The notes: generated by a model not told the origin, from the letters alone. A stretch of 43,516 nucleotides of DNA from Pseudanabaena frigida (GCA_003242085.1 QBML01000028.1:17692-61207), one strand, 5' to 3'; positions 15,430 to 26,029 are shown, counted from the first letter of the stretch. Numbers and translations: made by a program.

Positions 15430-18400
15430 ATGGAAGTGAGCCGCGTGAATACAAGTCAGTCTAATCAGTCTGGAACTACTAATCTTATCCAAGGTCCCTA
15501 TTGGCTAGTCGAAGAGCGCGATGCCTGTGGAGTGGGGTTTATTGCCGATAAGGAAGGTCGAGCCAGTCATAAAATTGTAAGCAATGCTCTTAAGGCTTTG
15601 ACTTGTATGGAGCATCGCGGTGGTTGTAGTGCCGATCAAGACTCAGGTGATGGTGCGGGACTAATGACGGCGATTCCTTGGGCATTGCTACAAAATGAAT
15701 TTGCGGATTTGACTATCGATCCCGATCATTCGGCTTTGGGTATGTTTTTCTTACCGCAGGAAAGCGATCGCGCTGAAAAATGCCGTCAAATCACAGAAAA
15801 AATTGCTGAAGAAGAAGGATTAAAACTACTTCGATGGCGGGTTGTACCCGTGCAACCACAAGTACTAGGAGTGCAGGCTAGGGAAAATCAACCGCAGATC
15901 GAACAGGCTATTTTCGTTGCAGATGCAGATCATCAAAAGATCGACCAGATCGAAAGAGCAATTTACATTACTCGTCGTCGGATTAAGCTTGAAGCTAAAA
16001 AGTTATTTCCTCATGTTAGCGGTGAATTTTACGTTCCATCGCTATCTAACGTGACTGTCATTTATAAAGGCATGGTACGCTCGGCGGTTCTCGATGCTTT
16101 CTATGATGATTTAAGAAATCCTGATTATGTTTCGGCTTACGCCATCTATCACCGCCGCTTTAGTACAAATACGTTACCGAAATGGCCCCTTGCTCAACCA
16201 ATGCGCTTTCTCGGGCACAATGGTGAAATTAATACTTTGCAGGGTAATACAAACTGGTTTTTAGCTAGACAAGGCGATCTATCGCATCCAAATTGGGTGG
16301 ACAAGAAAGGCGATCGCCTCAAGGACATTTTGCCAATTCTCAAGACAAATGAAAGTGATTCGGCAACTCTCGATCACGTGTTTGAGTTGCTAATTGAGAC
16401 GGGTCACAGCCCCCTTGAAGCAATCATGATCCTCGTGCCTGAAGCCTATGAGAACCAACCAGATTTAAGCGATCGTCCCGAAATCGTTGATTTCTACGAA
16501 TACTATAGTGGTTTGCAAGAGGCATGGGATGGACCAGCATTACTAGCTTTTAGTGATGGCAAAATCGTTGGTGCAGCCCTAGATCGCAATGGTCTGCGTC
16601 CCGCCCGTTACATGATTACTAACGATGGCATGGTGATCGTTAGTTCGGAAGCAGGAACCGTAGATATCCCTGAAGCTGATATTGTCGAAAAAGGTCGCCT
16701 TGGTCCTGGACAAACGATTGCCGTTGATTTGCAAACCCATGAGATTTTGCATAATTGGGAAATTAAGGAACGGGTTGCCAAAGCATATCCCTATGGTGAA
16801 TGGATTAAACAATATCGGAAGAATTTAGAAACGAAACCATTCCAAGAAGCACCAACTCTAGACGAGCAGAAGGTTCTCACCTATCAAACCGCCTTTGGGT
16901 ATACCCTCGAAGATGTAGAAATGGTGATTGAAGCGATGGCTCAAGATGGTAAAGAGCCTGTTTTCTGTATGGGTGACGATGCGCCTCTAGCCTTTCTATC
17001 TCAGCGTCCTCATTTACTCTATGACTATTTCAAGCAGCGCTTCGCACAGGTAACTAATCCGCCGATCGATCCTCTGCGTGAAGGAACAGTAATGTCGCTG
17101 TCAATGTATTTAGGAGAAAGAGCGAATTTACTTTTGGCAACTCCTGAAGCTGCAAATCAGATCAAGATTAAGAGTCCTGTAATCAATGAGATAGAACTGG
17201 AGGAACTACAAAGCCTAGGTTTTGCCTCAACCAAGTTAGATATGCTGTTCTCGATATCGTCTGGAGTCGCAGGACTAAAAACCGCGATCGCTAAGCTTAG
17301 TGATGCCGCTGTTGATGCAGTGCGTGGTGGTGCAAAGTTATTAATTTTAAGCGATCGCAATCTGAGTGCGGAAAATGCTTATATTCCACCATTGCTGGCA
17401 GTGGGAGCAGTGCATCACCGTCTCTGTGCAGAAGGACTCCGCATGAAAGCTTCGATTGTCGTGGAAACGGCGCAATGTTGGAGTACTCACCATTTTGCTT
17501 GCTTGATCGGCTATGGAGCTAGTGCAATCTGTCCTTACCTTGCCTTTGAAACTACCCGCCATTGGTGGGGTAAAGCGAAGACCCAAATGCAGATTCAACA
17601 GGGTAAAATCAAAGCTATTTCGATCGCTCAAGTTCAAGATAGCTACCGTAAAGCTGTTGAAGGTGGCTTGCTAAAAATTCTCTCGAAGATGGGGATTTCG
17701 CTACTATCCAGTTATAGTGGCGCTCAGATTTTTGAGGCGATCGGTATTGGTGATGAGGTAATTGCTACTTCCTTTAAAGGAACGGTTTCGCGAGTTGGTG
17801 GTGTGAACTTTGAAGACATCGCTTCTGAACTATTGACTTTCCATTCTCAAGCTTTCCCAGAGTTACAGCACAAAAAGCTAGAAAACTATGGCTTCGTGCA
17901 GTATCGCCCAACGGGAGAATATCATATCAACAGTCCTGAAATGGCAAAGGCGTTGCATAAAGCTGTGGCTGGAGATGGTTACGATCATTACGAAGTCTAT
18001 AAGACTCAGCTCCAAAATCGCACACCGACGGCTCTACGTGACTTGCTGGAATTTAAGAGCGATCGCCCTAGCATTTCTTTAGAAGATGTTGAACCCGTTA
18101 CGGAAATTCTCAGCCGATTCTGTACGGGGGCAATGTCGCTCGGAGCTTTGAGCCGTGAAGCCCATGAGGTTCTAGCGATCGCCATGAATCGGGTTGGTGG
18201 CAAGTCAAACTGCGGCGAAGGTGGTGAAGATCCGATTCGTTATTTACCGATTAACGATGTTAATGGTGATGGCATCTCGGCAACATTCCCACATCTTAAA
18301 GGCTTGAAGAATGGTGATACTGCTAACTCTGCAATTAAACAAATTGCTTCGGGGCGTTTTGGTGTCACACCTTCCTATCTAGTTAGCTCCAATCAATTGG

Positions 18401-20067
18401 AAATCAAAGTCGCCCAAGGTGCAAAACCGGGGGAAGGCGGACAGTTACCAGGTCCTAAGGTCAGTAGCTACATCGCCATGTTGCGAAATTCCAAACCAGG
18501 AGTATCGCTGATTTCACCTCCACCTCACCATGACATTTATTCCATTGAAGATCTCGCTCAATTAATCTTTGACCTGCACCAAATCAACCCTACAGCAAAG
18601 GTTTCCGTAAAGCTAGTTTCAGAAATAGGCATTGGCACGATCGCTGCGGGTGTGGCTAAGGCAAATGCCGACATCATACAGATTTCTGGCTATGATGGTG
18701 GAACTGGTGCTTCGCCCTTGAGTTCGATTAAACATGCTGGCTCACCTTGGGAACTCGGCTTAGCTGAGGTGCATACGGTGCTGATGGGCAATAAGCTCCG
18801 CGATCGCGTTTTATTACGAGTTGATGGTGGATTTAAAACTGGTTGGGATGTAGCGATCGCTGCTCTACTCGGTGGTGAAGAATATGGCTTTGGTACGGCA
18901 GCGATGATTGCGGAAGGTTGCATCATGGCGAGAGTTTGCCATACGAATAAATGTCCTGTGGGCGTAACTTCTCAACTAGAGCAATTCCGCAAGCGTTTCC
19001 CTGGCACTCCCGAACACGTGGTCAACTTCCTCTATTTTGTTGCTGAAGAAGTTCGCCAAATTCTAGCCAAATTGGGTTACAAAACCCTCAAGGAAATCAT
19101 CGGACGTTCTGATTTACTTGCTCAGCGTCAAGACTTGAAGCTTGCTAAGCTCGATCTCAATCAAGTAGATTTGGGTTGCTTGATTAATCTTCCAGACACC
19201 AAGAGCGATCGCAGTTGGCTTGAGCATTCACCAACTTCCCACAGCAATGGTGATGTTCTTGACGATGAAATCTTAGCGGATGTAGAAGTGCAAGCAGCGA
19301 TCGCTAATCAGACTGATTTGAGTAAGACTTACAAGATCGTCAATACCGATCGCTCAGTTCCTGCCAGAGTATCAGGTGCGATCGCCAAGCAGTATGGCAA
19401 TTCTGGATTAGCTAGCAATCTCAATCTTGAATTTGTTGGTGCAGCAGGTCAGAGCTTTGGTGCATTCAACATCAATGGTCTGAATCTCTCGCTAGTTGGA
19501 GAAGCTAACGACTACATTGGTAAAGGCATGAACGGTGGCACAATCAGCATCAAACCCAAGCCCGATTGCACCTTTAATCCTGCGGATAACGCGATCATCG
19601 GTAATACCTGTCTCTATGGTGCAACTGGTGGCTACCTATTCGTGCATGGACGTGCTGGCGAACGCTTTGGTGTGCGGAACTCTGGCGCAAAAGCAGTAGT
19701 AGAAGGTACTGGCGATCACTGTTGCGAGTACATGACGGGTGGTGCGATCGTTGTCCTCGGAACGACAGGTCGTAACGTTGGTGCAGGTATGACAGGCGGG
19801 ATTGCATACTTCCTCGATATCGATGGTAAGTTCAAAGAGCGTCTAAGTCAAGAAACCCTGAAAGTGCAACGGGTTAGCACTGTCGCTGGTGAGAATCAGT
19901 TGAAGGAATTGATTCAATCTAGCTATGAGAATACTGGTAGTTCTAGAGCGAAGGAAATTCTCGATAATTGGGCTAGCTATTTGCCGAAGTTCTGGCAAGT
20001 CGTGCCTCCATCGGAACAGAACAGCCCTGAGGCTACCGATGAAGTTCCTGTAGTTGCAACCGTATAA
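15430..20067 (+). CDS. glsF: Ferredoxin-dependent glutamate synthase
   Basis: About 1545 residues from ATG 15430; an in-frame TTG at 15409 would add seven. It converts glutamine plus 2-oxoglutarate to two glutamates using reduced ferredoxin (GS-GOGAT cycle). A short propeptide precedes the nucleophile Cys in [12 protein letters not shown], with [16 protein letters not shown] in the glutaminase domain. The FMN/synthase domain shows [51 protein letters not shown] and the [3Fe-4S] cysteines in [15 protein letters not shown]. The C-terminal beta-helix has repeated GxxGxxxGAxN-like turns ([37 protein letters not shown]). It matches cyanobacterial Fd-GOGAT throughout, including the [10 protein letters not shown] tail. 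No small subunit adjoins it, which fits the ferredoxin type. Confidence 0.95.
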   Translation: MEVSRVNTSQSNQSGTTNLIQGPYWLVEERDACGVGFIADKEGRASHKIVSNALKALTCMEHRGGCSADQDSGDGAGLMTAIPWALLQNEFADLTIDPDHSALGMFFLPQESDRAEKCRQITEKIAEEEGLKLLRWRVVPVQPQVLGVQARENQPQIEQAIFVADADHQKIDQIERAIYITRRRIKLEAKKLFPHVSGEFYVPSLSNVTVIYKGMVRSAVLDAFYDDLRNPDYVSAYAIYHRRFSTNTLPKWPLAQPMRFLGHNGEINTLQGNTNWFLARQGDLSHPNWVDKKGDRLKDILPILKTNESDSATLDHVFELLIETGHSPLEAIMILVPEAYENQPDLSDRPEIVDFYEYYSGLQEAWDGPALLAFSDGKIVGAALDRNGLRPARYMITNDGMVIVSSEAGTVDIPEADIVEKGRLGPGQTIAVDLQTHEILHNWEIKERVAKAYPYGEWIKQYRKNLETKPFQEAPTLDEQKVLTYQTAFGYTLEDVEMVIEAMAQDGKEPVFCMGDDAPLAFLSQRPHLLYDYFKQRFAQVTNPPIDPLREGTVMSLSMYLGERANLLLATPEAANQIKIKSPVINEIELEELQSLGFASTKLDMLFSISSGVAGLKTAIAKLSDAAVDAVRGGAKLLILSDRNLSAENAYIPPLLAVGAVHHRLCAEGLRMKASIVVETAQCWSTHHFACLIGYGASAICPYLAFETTRHWWGKAKTQMQIQQGKIKAISIAQVQDSYRKAVEGGLLKILSKMGISLLSSYSGAQIFEAIGIGDEVIATSFKGTVSRVGGVNFEDIASELLTFHSQAFPELQHKKLENYGFVQYRPTGEYHINSPEMAKALHKAVAGDGYDHYEVYKTQLQNRTPTALRDLLEFKSDRPSISLEDVEPVTEILSRFCTGAMSLGALSREAHEVLAIAMNRVGGKSNCGEGGEDPIRYLPINDVNGDGISATFPHLKGLKNGDTANSAIKQIASGRFGVTPSYLVSSNQLEIKVAQGAKPGEGGQLPGPKVSSYIAMLRNSKPGVSLISPPPHHDIYSIEDLAQLIFDLHQINPTAKVSVKLVSEIGIGTIAAGVAKANADIIQISGYDGGTGASPLSSIKHAGSPWELGLAEVHTVLMGNKLRDRVLLRVDGGFKTGWDVAIAALLGGEEYGFGTAAMIAEGCIMARVCHTNKCPVGVTSQLEQFRKRFPGTPEHVVNFLYFVAEEVRQILAKLGYKTLKEIIGRSDLLAQRQDLKLAKLDLNQVDLGCLINLPDTKSDRSWLEHSPTSHSNGDVLDDEILADVEVQAAIANQTDLSKTYKIVNTDRSVPARVSGAIAKQYGNSGLASNLNLEFVGAAGQSFGAFNINGLNLSLVGEANDYIGKGMNGGTISIKPKPDCTFNPADNAIIGNTCLYGATGGYLFVHGRAGERFGVRNSGAKAVVEGTGDHCCEYMTGGAIVVLGTTGRNVGAGMTGGIAYFLDIDGKFKERLSQETLKVQRVSTVAGENQLKELIQSSYENTGSSRAKEILDNWASYLPKFWQVVPPSEQNSPEATDEVPVVATV

Positions 20068-20097
20068 TAATCACTCACGCAAGACTTAATTTTCACT

Positions 20098-20121
20098 AAG
20101 AGGGCATAAGCCCTCTTTTTT
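20098..20121 (+). terminator. glsF terminator
   Basis: AAGAGGGC-ATAA-GCCCTCTT followed by T-run, 30 bp after the glsF stop. Confidence 0.9.
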
Positions 20122-20165
20122 ATTTGTTATGATCGACATAAATTTAGAGATTGTCAGAATTATCT

Positions 20166-20870
20166 ATGCTGCAACTCCAATATCTACCTAATAGCGACGA
20201 ATTACCAGATTCCGACAATACGCCTGTGGATAACGAAGACCAAAATTTTGTTCCAAACTTGTTGCTGTTTTTGTTAGAACATATTTGGAAAAATCGTCAT
20301 GACTGGTATTTTGGCGCTGATATGGGCATATATCATACTACTGGCGTAAATCCACGAGTGCCCGTAATTCCTGATGGATTTCTAAGTATTGGAGTAGAGC
20401 GGCGCAAAAATGGAAAGTCTCGCAAAAGCTATGTAATGTGGGAAGAGAATTACATTGCACCGATTTTGACATTAGAGATGGTGTCCCATAGCTATGGTGA
20501 TGAATATGAGGACAAGCTAGAGATTTATCGCAAGCTTGGGGTTACATACTATGTAATCTATAATCCTGAATTCTGGAAAAGAGATGGACATGTACCCTTT
20601 GAAGTTTATAAATTAATTGATGGTGATTACCATTTACAGATTGGAGAGCCATTCTGGATGCCAGAAATCGGCTTAGGTATTGGGCGCTGTGTTTTACCTA
20701 CCGATCCTCTACGTCGTCAAGTTCTAAGTTGGTTTGATGAAAATGGGAAGCGATATCTCAGTCCAGAAGAACAGACAGATATGGCATTAAAGAAAGCTGA
20801 TGAGACACAGAAGCAGTTAGATTTATTATTAGCAAAACTGCGATCGCTTGGCATTGAAGATATTGAGTAG
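20166..20870 (+). CDS. Uma2-family (DUF820) putative restriction-type endonuclease
   Basis: 234 residues from ATG 20166; an in-frame TTG at 20151 is less likely. This family has the PD-(D/E)xK nuclease fold and is greatly expanded in cyanobacteria; its substrates are unknown. Visible core: VIPDGFLSIGV (the PD motif), LTLEMVSHSYGDEYEDKLEIYRKLGVTYYVIYNP, with E in the LTLEMVS strand standing for the (D/E)xK region, and YEVYKLIDGDYHL. The C-terminus is a predicted coiled coil (ALKKADETQKQLDLLLAKL), also common in the family. It is a single gene after the glsF terminator and before the toxin-antitoxin pair. Confidence 0.85.
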   Translation: MLQLQYLPNSDELPDSDNTPVDNEDQNFVPNLLLFLLEHIWKNRHDWYFGADMGIYHTTGVNPRVPVIPDGFLSIGVERRKNGKSRKSYVMWEENYIAPILTLEMVSHSYGDEYEDKLEIYRKLGVTYYVIYNPEFWKRDGHVPFEVYKLIDGDYHLQIGEPFWMPEIGLGIGRCVLPTDPLRRQVLSWFDENGKRYLSPEEQTDMALKKADETQKQLDLLLAKLRSLGIEDIE

Positions 20871-20926
20871 TCTTTAGTTTTACTGATGTACATTTGCTAT
20901 GCTTAAATCATGTGTTATATGGTCAG

Positions 20927-21229
20927 ATGTCTATGACTTTCTCCATCAATTACAACCAAGCACTTTCTCAATTTGACGAAATCTGCGATCGCGTGATTGC
21001 TGAAAAAGATTTTGTGATTTTAGAGCGTGGCGATCGTGAAAATGTTGCTTTGATTTCGGCTCAGGAGCTAACAAGCATATTGGAAACCCTGCATTTGCTA
21101 AAGTCACCGAAGAATGCAATCCGTTTATTTGAGGCATTAGAAGAAGCAGATTCACGCACAGTTTTACCTAAAACTTTAAATGAACTAAAGCAGGAGGTTG
21201 GTCTTGGCACAGCCAAAGAAACTGCGTGA
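20927..21229 (+). CDS. yefM: YefM/Phd-family antitoxin
   Basis: About 100 residues; ATG 20927 or 20933 is preferred over the distant TTG at 20894. The N-terminal DNA-binding part (INYNQALSQFDEICDRVIAEKDFVILERGDRENVALISAQELTS) has the Phd/YefM pattern of a short beta strand, a helix and the 'VALIS..E' strand. The C-terminal part is the flexible, acidic toxin-neutralising tail. Its 3' end overlaps the toxin start by 26 bp, as is usual for coupled translation. Such antitoxins repress their own operon together with the toxin. Confidence 0.88.
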   Translation: MSMTFSINYNQALSQFDEICDRVIAEKDFVILERGDRENVALISAQELTSILETLHLLKSPKNAIRLFEALEEADSRTVLPKTLNELKQEVGLGTAKETA

Positions 21230-21479
21230 TGCGGTCTTTGTGTCTCAATTTAGGCAAGATCTGGTTTATTGGGTGAATACTGACCGCAAAATTGCTATTC
21301 GCGTAATGGAACTAGTTGAATCTGTGCTTGATGATCCATTTAAAGGAATTGGTAAACCTGAACCTCTTAAATATATTGGCGCAGATACTTGGTCAAGACG
21401 ATTGAACCAAGAACATCGAATTGTTTACCGCATCAAGGATGATCGTATTGAGTTTTTACAGGCTCGTTATCATTACTAG
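21204..21479 (+). CDS. yoeB: YoeB/Txe-family toxin, ribosome-dependent mRNA interferase
   Basis: 91 residues from a TTG at 21204, chosen because AGGAGG (21192-21197) stands 6 nt upstream; the in-frame TTG at 21198 is too close to it. Family features: DLVYWVNTDRKIAIRVMELVESVLDDPFKGIGKPEPLK, then WSRRLNQEHRIVYRI and the C-terminal ARYHY. The catalytic residues of YoeB (Glu and Arg of QEHRIVYRI and the terminal His-Tyr) are present, so the toxin looks active. It forms a type II toxin-antitoxin operon with the upstream gene. Confidence 0.92.
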   Translation: MAQPKKLRDAVFVSQFRQDLVYWVNTDRKIAIRVMELVESVLDDPFKGIGKPEPLKYIGADTWSRRLNQEHRIVYRIKDDRIEFLQARYHY

Positions 21480-21690
21480 CATTCTATCAATTAGTTTTGA
21501 AATAATTCGGGTATTTTAAAACCAATATTTTAGACAGATTTTTTCTTAAAAGACAATTAAGTAGTACTTTTTTGTGAAAACTAACGCCTACTTAGGTGTA
21601 AAATGTGAAATCAATAAGTAGAAAGCATGATTTAAGTTGGCATAAATCTATTTTTTGTCGGACTAAATTAATTTATAAAGGTAATTACTG

Positions 21691-21891
21691 ATGGATTTGC
21701 AATCTGTTAACTCTAGTGCAATTAGTGCAGTTGGCTATGATGAATCTACTCAACAGATGAAAATCAGATTCAAACAAGGAAAAGTTTATGATTTTTGTCG
21801 AGTTCCAAAGCATATTTTTCAAAGTCTAATGTCAGCTAGCTCGAAAGGAACTTATTACAATGATCACATAAGAGATAAATATCAATGCTGA
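21691..21891 (+). CDS. KTSC-domain protein
   Basis: A 66-residue protein that is one KTSC domain: MDLQSVNSSAISAVGYDESTQQ, then MKIRFKQGKVYDFCRVP and the C-terminal SSKGTYYNDHIRDKYQC. In the family the conserved K, T/Y, S and C lie in this last segment. The biochemical role is unknown; KTSC is often found alone or fused to other domains in phage and mobile-DNA contexts. It has its own upstream region with AAAGGTAATTACTG before the ATG, and lies 50 bp before the OLD nuclease gene on the same strand, so the two may be co-transcribed. Confidence 0.88.
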   Translation: MDLQSVNSSAISAVGYDESTQQMKIRFKQGKVYDFCRVPKHIFQSLMSASSKGTYYNDHIRDKYQC

Positions 21892-21941
21892 AATCTCTTT
21901 GTCGACCTTAACGCAATATAAAATTAATATGGAGTGATGTT

Positions 21942-23681
21942 TTGAAAATAAAAAGTCTGAGAGTTGATGGTTTTAGATCGCTAGTTGACTTTTATATTGC
22001 ATTTGATGAGAACCTGACAATAATTGTTGGTGAGAATGATAGCGGCAAAACATCATTGATTGATTGCTTAAAGGTAGTTACCCAAGGACGTTCAGTTATA
22101 CCTGATGATATTACTTTTGGGAAAGATCAGCTTTCAATTTCTGTTGAAATAGAAAATTTTGTTTTTCGTAGAATTTATAACCGTATTAACAGTGGTGTAA
22201 AGGAAATTTCATTCGACGCATTGCCAACAGAAGCTTTCCTTAGTGTCATTCAGGAACGTCTGGGTAATAATCAACTTGATGTCAATGATCAAGAGGAGCA
22301 AAATTATATACGCGATATGGCACGTACATTTGGATTAGCAGTAAGAAGTAATTCAAATATTGATACATTAAGAAGGTCGATTATAGAGAAAATTGAAAAT
22401 CGTACTGGAGATTTAGTCATTCCTAATACAACGTTTCCACGTTTCAATAATATTCAATTAGATGGTCGTCAATTTGAGAATATTTCTGATTTCTTTAAAG
22501 AAGTATTTCTAAAAGAGAAACAAGCTAATATCTGGCAGGAACGTATTGACAAAGATACTACAATTGAAGATTTTGTAAAAAGTCGCATACATGGGTATTC
22601 AAATGAAATATCACAACAACTTGAAGAATTGGGAATACTTGACAAGATGCGAATATTTCTTAGGGACTTGACCGACGTAAAAATTGAGCTAATGTGCCAG
22701 CCTAAAAATCTAAATATAGATGCAAAGGTAATATTTCTTGAGAATGGGAATGAAATTAATATTGATAATAAAGGAGATGGGACAAAGCGAAGGATAACAA
22801 TGGCTCTTCTTGAGTTTAAAAAAGAGCAATCATTAGTTCTTAGTGATGATAAAACTGTATACCTACTTGATGAGCCAGATACTCATTTACATGTTAAATC
22901 TCAAATAGATCTTGTAAATACTGTTGAAGCGTTTGCTTTATCTGGTGATCAAGTTATTCTGACTACTCACTCACCGTTTATTATGAACTCTGTGAAGCCA
23001 AGTCAGGTGAGATTGCTCAGTCGATATAGGAATAATACATCTATTAAATCCTTGAAGGAAAACCCTTCTGCAATAACACAATCACTTAGATCGTTAGGGG
23101 TTGAAAATACTCATTTATTTTTCTCTCGCCAAATTATTCTAGTTGAAGGTGAGACCGAAGAGAGTTTTATTTCTTCACATTATTTAGCTCGCACTCAACG
23201 CACAATTTCATCTGGTCTCATCAAGGTTATAAATGCTCAAGGGATACAGAATATTCCGGGGTTTGCAAAAGCAATACTTGAGCTTCATGGCTCAGAAAAA
23301 GTTTACGTTTTATATGATAATGATGCTTCAGAGGATCTCTTAGCTCTAATTAGTCATCTTAACCTTCCAGATTATCAAAATCTTCAGATAGGCTATCGTG
23401 AGTTTGAAGATGCTTTTGATGCTCCAGTATTGCATCGGTGTTGGGTAGAATATTACAGAGAATGTGGTCGGAATCCTCCTCCTAGTTGGTGTGTTGATGC
23501 AATTGAGAACCTTAAAAGTCACTGCACTACTAGTGGGGATAAATTTTCTCAATCTTTAAAATCTCTGAATAGTGAGGGCAAAAAGATGACTAAGCCTCTA
23601 TTAGGTCATGCTCTCGGAACGCATATAAAACTTGACGAGATTCCTACAGTAATTGATAAGCTTTTCACTTATCTATGTTGA
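21942..23681 (+). CDS. OLD-family ATP-dependent nuclease (AAA ATPase plus TOPRIM)
   Basis: 579 residues; the start is TTG 21942, with GGAG 7 nt upstream. The N-terminal ABC-type ATPase has Walker A GENDSGKTS (about residues 31-39), Walker B VYLLDEPDTHLH and a switch His in ILTTHSPF. The C-terminal TOPRIM domain has ILVEGETEESFI and VYVLYDNDASEDL, the metal-binding acids. Such proteins nick or degrade DNA; class 2 members partner with a UvrD-like helicase (Gabija), while class 1 members act alone. No helicase is adjacent, so a stand-alone type is favoured despite a length close to GajA. Base composition is markedly more AT-rich than glsF, and HIP1 sites are absent, suggesting recent transfer as part of a defence cluster. 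Confidence 0.88.
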   Translation: MKIKSLRVDGFRSLVDFYIAFDENLTIIVGENDSGKTSLIDCLKVVTQGRSVIPDDITFGKDQLSISVEIENFVFRRIYNRINSGVKEISFDALPTEAFLSVIQERLGNNQLDVNDQEEQNYIRDMARTFGLAVRSNSNIDTLRRSIIEKIENRTGDLVIPNTTFPRFNNIQLDGRQFENISDFFKEVFLKEKQANIWQERIDKDTTIEDFVKSRIHGYSNEISQQLEELGILDKMRIFLRDLTDVKIELMCQPKNLNIDAKVIFLENGNEINIDNKGDGTKRRITMALLEFKKEQSLVLSDDKTVYLLDEPDTHLHVKSQIDLVNTVEAFALSGDQVILTTHSPFIMNSVKPSQVRLLSRYRNNTSIKSLKENPSAITQSLRSLGVENTHLFFSRQIILVEGETEESFISSHYLARTQRTISSGLIKVINAQGIQNIPGFAKAILELHGSEKVYVLYDNDASEDLLALISHLNLPDYQNLQIGYREFEDAFDAPVLHRCWVEYYRECGRNPPPSWCVDAIENLKSHCTTSGDKFSQSLKSLNSEGKKMTKPLLGHALGTHIKLDEIPTVIDKLFTYLC

Positions 23682-23688
23682 ATTACAT

Positions 23689-23732
23689 CAGCATTTTCAA
23701 GCCGCAATTTTAATTGCGACTTGAAAATGCTG
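23689..23732 (+). terminator. Hairpin after the OLD nuclease gene
   Basis: Arms 23689-23709 and 23712-23732 pair over 21 positions with one C/A mismatch and a 2-nt loop. The hairpin starts 7 bp after the stop codon and lies between convergent genes. Confidence 0.8.
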
Positions 23733-23769
23733 TTTACAGACACACAAGACAATCACTTCCCTAAATACA

Positions 23770-24837
23770 CTAAGATTCTTCAATAATTTGTAAGCGAATC
23801 GTTCGCCCTGAATGGTCATTACCAATCTGCACCGCGACATTTTGACTAGCTAATGAATCAAGAGAGTTGAGAAGATCTAGTAAATTTGGTGTGCTTGCAC
23901 CAGTCTCCACATATAGCTGATCGGCAGATGATGAGACGCGCTTCCATGTGCTGTATAGTTTAGCGATCGCCTGTTCGAGTTGAGAAGCTTGACTGACCAG
24001 ATCGGAAGCAAGTTTTAGACATCCAATTCGTAAAGCTTCTTCGAGAGCGAGATCGATATTAACGGAACGCTGAGCGATCGCTTGAACTTGATTGGTGTTG
24101 GATAGATACTTAGTCAGCCTTTGAGCATCGGCAGTTACGAGCTTAATATTATCGAGATCATTACCATCAGCGATAGCTTGTTTAAGCGGTGTTTGATAGG
24201 CTTCGGGCAACTTATCGATTTCTCTAACCAGTGGCGCAACATAGCGCGTAGGAATCGTGTGTGCGGCAATCTTCTCTTTCAATTCATCAGGAAGATGATC
24301 GGAACTCATCGATGTCCATTCATCAGACAGTTGGCGAACTTCGCGACGAGTAATTTTTTCGCCATTTCTAGCCGCATCAACAATTAATTGCTGCACTTCA
24401 GGAGAAGCTTGCGAAGTCTCTAGAAAAGCTCTTTTGCTAAATTGACGAATATCATCCGCATCTAATTGACCATCCGCCATAAGAGTATCAGCGCTATTAG
24501 CAAGTTGAATCCATGAATAGGCTTGAGATTTACTAATTTCCCGTTCTTGTAACCATTTTAGAAATCCCGTACCGCGACCTTCACCATTAGCTTTTTCGCG
24601 ATCGCGTACAGTTCGCAAAATCCTGCCGCGCCAAATATCTGTCTGCAAATCAAAGCGATCGCATACCTGCCAAGCGCGATCGACTTCTGCTAAAAATTGT
24701 CCTTCAGCCAAACCTTCATCATTAGGATCGGGCAAGGAAAGCGAAAAATCTGTGGGATCGAGACTCGCTAAGATTTCATTGGGGATAGATTCGACGGCAA
24801 TAGGTTCGAGGACAGATTCACTAACAGGCACGGGCAA
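23770..24837 (-). CDS. Conserved cyanobacterial protein with HTH-like segment, function unknown
   Basis: 355 residues, soluble and mostly helical. The segment GFLKWLQEREISKSQAYSWIQLANSADTLM (about 90-120) resembles a helix-turn-helix of the kind seen in ParB-like or DUF3102-like DNA-binding proteins. It is followed by RQFSKRAFLETSQASPEVQQLI and EKITRREVRQLSDEWTSM, which I associate with a conserved cyanobacterial chromosomal family. The C-terminal 100 residues look like a helical/coiled region ending in a basic strand (GRTIRLQIIEES). The ATG at 24837 is the natural start. Function is not known; a DNA-associated role is only an inference. Confidence 0.7.
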   Translation of the reverse strand: MPVPVSESVLEPIAVESIPNEILASLDPTDFSLSLPDPNDEGLAEGQFLAEVDRAWQVCDRFDLQTDIWRGRILRTVRDREKANGEGRGTGFLKWLQEREISKSQAYSWIQLANSADTLMADGQLDADDIRQFSKRAFLETSQASPEVQQLIVDAARNGEKITRREVRQLSDEWTSMSSDHLPDELKEKIAAHTIPTRYVAPLVREIDKLPEAYQTPLKQAIADGNDLDNIKLVTADAQRLTKYLSNTNQVQAIAQRSVNIDLALEEALRIGCLKLASDLVSQASQLEQAIAKLYSTWKRVSSSADQLYVETGASTPNLLDLLNSLDSLASQNVAVQIGNDHSGRTIRLQIIEES

Positions 24838-24928
24838 TCCTTAATTTAATATTGAATTTCAGGGCAAACAAATTTTGCCTTACATCTAGATATATTTATA
24901 TTTTAAGCTAGTAGGTTCCATGTTGGAC

Positions 24929-24985
24929 AAGGCTTCGACTGCGCTCAGCCACCTATTTACGCTGGCTGAGCGCAGTCGAAGCCTT
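24929..24985. repeat. REP-like palindrome with GGCTTCGACTGCGCTCAGCC arms
   Basis: Perfect 23-bp arms (24929-24951 and 24963-24985) with an 11-nt loop, lying between the permease stop and the next gene start. The arm sequence is of a type widely dispersed in cyanobacterial genomes. A decayed relative with GGCTTCG and GCTTCGCTCA blocks is at 40830-40909. It probably acts as a terminator for the permease gene. Confidence 0.8.
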
Positions 24986-25039
24986 TGATTAAAACGCAGA
25001 CAAAGAAGATCGGCAAGATTTTTGTTTTTGTAATTGAGT

Positions 25040-26029
25040 TTAGCGAATTTGGAAATTGATAAACAAGCAACTTAAAAACGTTAGCTGAGCTGTGAGCAGA
25101 AACATATAGATCACAGCTCGTTTTTGGAAAATCGTTAAAATCAAGCCGATCGCCTTGAGATCGATCGTTGGGCCAAAAACCAGAAATGCCAGCAGCGATC
25201 CACCTGTAAAGGTAGACGCAAAAGACAATGCAAAAAATGAGTCAACCGTCGAGCAGATCGAAACGATCGCCGCCAAGATCATCATCGACACAATCGAGCT
25301 AACTGGCCCCTGCCCCAAACTAAGAATAATATCGCGGGGAACCCATACCTGAATGATGGCTGCGATCGCACTACCCAAGACTAAAATCGCTCCTAGCTCA
25401 CGCATTTCCGCAAGAGTGTTGTCTAACAATAGATTTAAACGGTCTGGCAAAGACTTAGTTACAACTTGATTGCTAGAGGATATGTAACTAGCCAGATCTA
25501 AGGGCTGGCTGCGATCTTCATCCAAAAAAAATGTACCGACAGGGACAGTCCCAGCCTTAACTTTAGGAGCAGGTAAAGCGATCGCAATATTTGGTTGCAA
25601 AATAGCCCGTAAGTCTTTTTGGGCGCTAAATACGATTGATACAATAATCGCATTAGCCAGTGAAAGTACAACTCGCAACACCGCAATTTCAGGTTGATCT
25701 CGAAAAGCTGTCCAAGTTGCCCAAATAACAACAGGATTAATCGTTGGCGCTGCCAACAAAAAACTTACTGCTACTGAAATTGGTGCGCCTTGAGAAATCA
25801 ATCGCCTCGCTACAGGCACATTGCCGCATTCACAAACAGGAAACATAAATCCCAGTAAGCTACCTGCTAATGCCCCTAAAAGTGGATTTTTGGGCAAAAT
25901 TGCAATAAGTTTGCGCTCATCGACAAATATTAATAAGGCTCCTGATAATAAAACGCCCATCATCAAAAATGGAATCGCTTCAACAAGGAGGCTCAAAAAC
26001 AAAGTAAAGGCGCTGAGAAGTTGGTTCAT
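25040..26029 (-). CDS. DUF318/UPF0718-type permease (ArsP-like)
   Basis: A 329-residue membrane protein with about eight hydrophobic segments in two blocks (1-150 and 215-329), joined by a hydrophilic loop of about 50 residues. The signature FMFPVCECGNVPVARRLISQGAPISVAVSFLLAAPTINPVV is typical of the family. The Cys-x-Cys pair is conserved, and the second block repeats a related motif (SICSTVDSFFALSFAST, LVFGPTIDLKAI). Some relatives export organoarsenicals; the substrate of this one cannot be told. It is a single gene ended by the REP-like palindrome. Confidence 0.85.
   Translation of the reverse strand: MNQLLSAFTLFLSLLVEAIPFLMMGVLLSGALLIFVDERKLIAILPKNPLLGALAGSLLGFMFPVCECGNVPVARRLISQGAPISVAVSFLLAAPTINPVVIWATWTAFRDQPEIAVLRVVLSLANAIIVSIVFSAQKDLRAILQPNIAIALPAPKVKAGTVPVGTFFLDEDRSQPLDLASYISSSNQVVTKSLPDRLNLLLDNTLAEMRELGAILVLGSAIAAIIQVWVPRDIILSLGQGPVSSIVSMMILAAIVSICSTVDSFFALSFASTFTGGSLLAFLVFGPTIDLKAIGLILTIFQKRAVIYMFLLTAQLTFLSCLFINFQIR

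Noticed and set aside
24929-24985. Inverted repeat as an insertion-sequence end
   Set aside because: It is a compact palindrome with an 11-nt loop and no second copy bounding a gene; a REP/terminator element is the better description.
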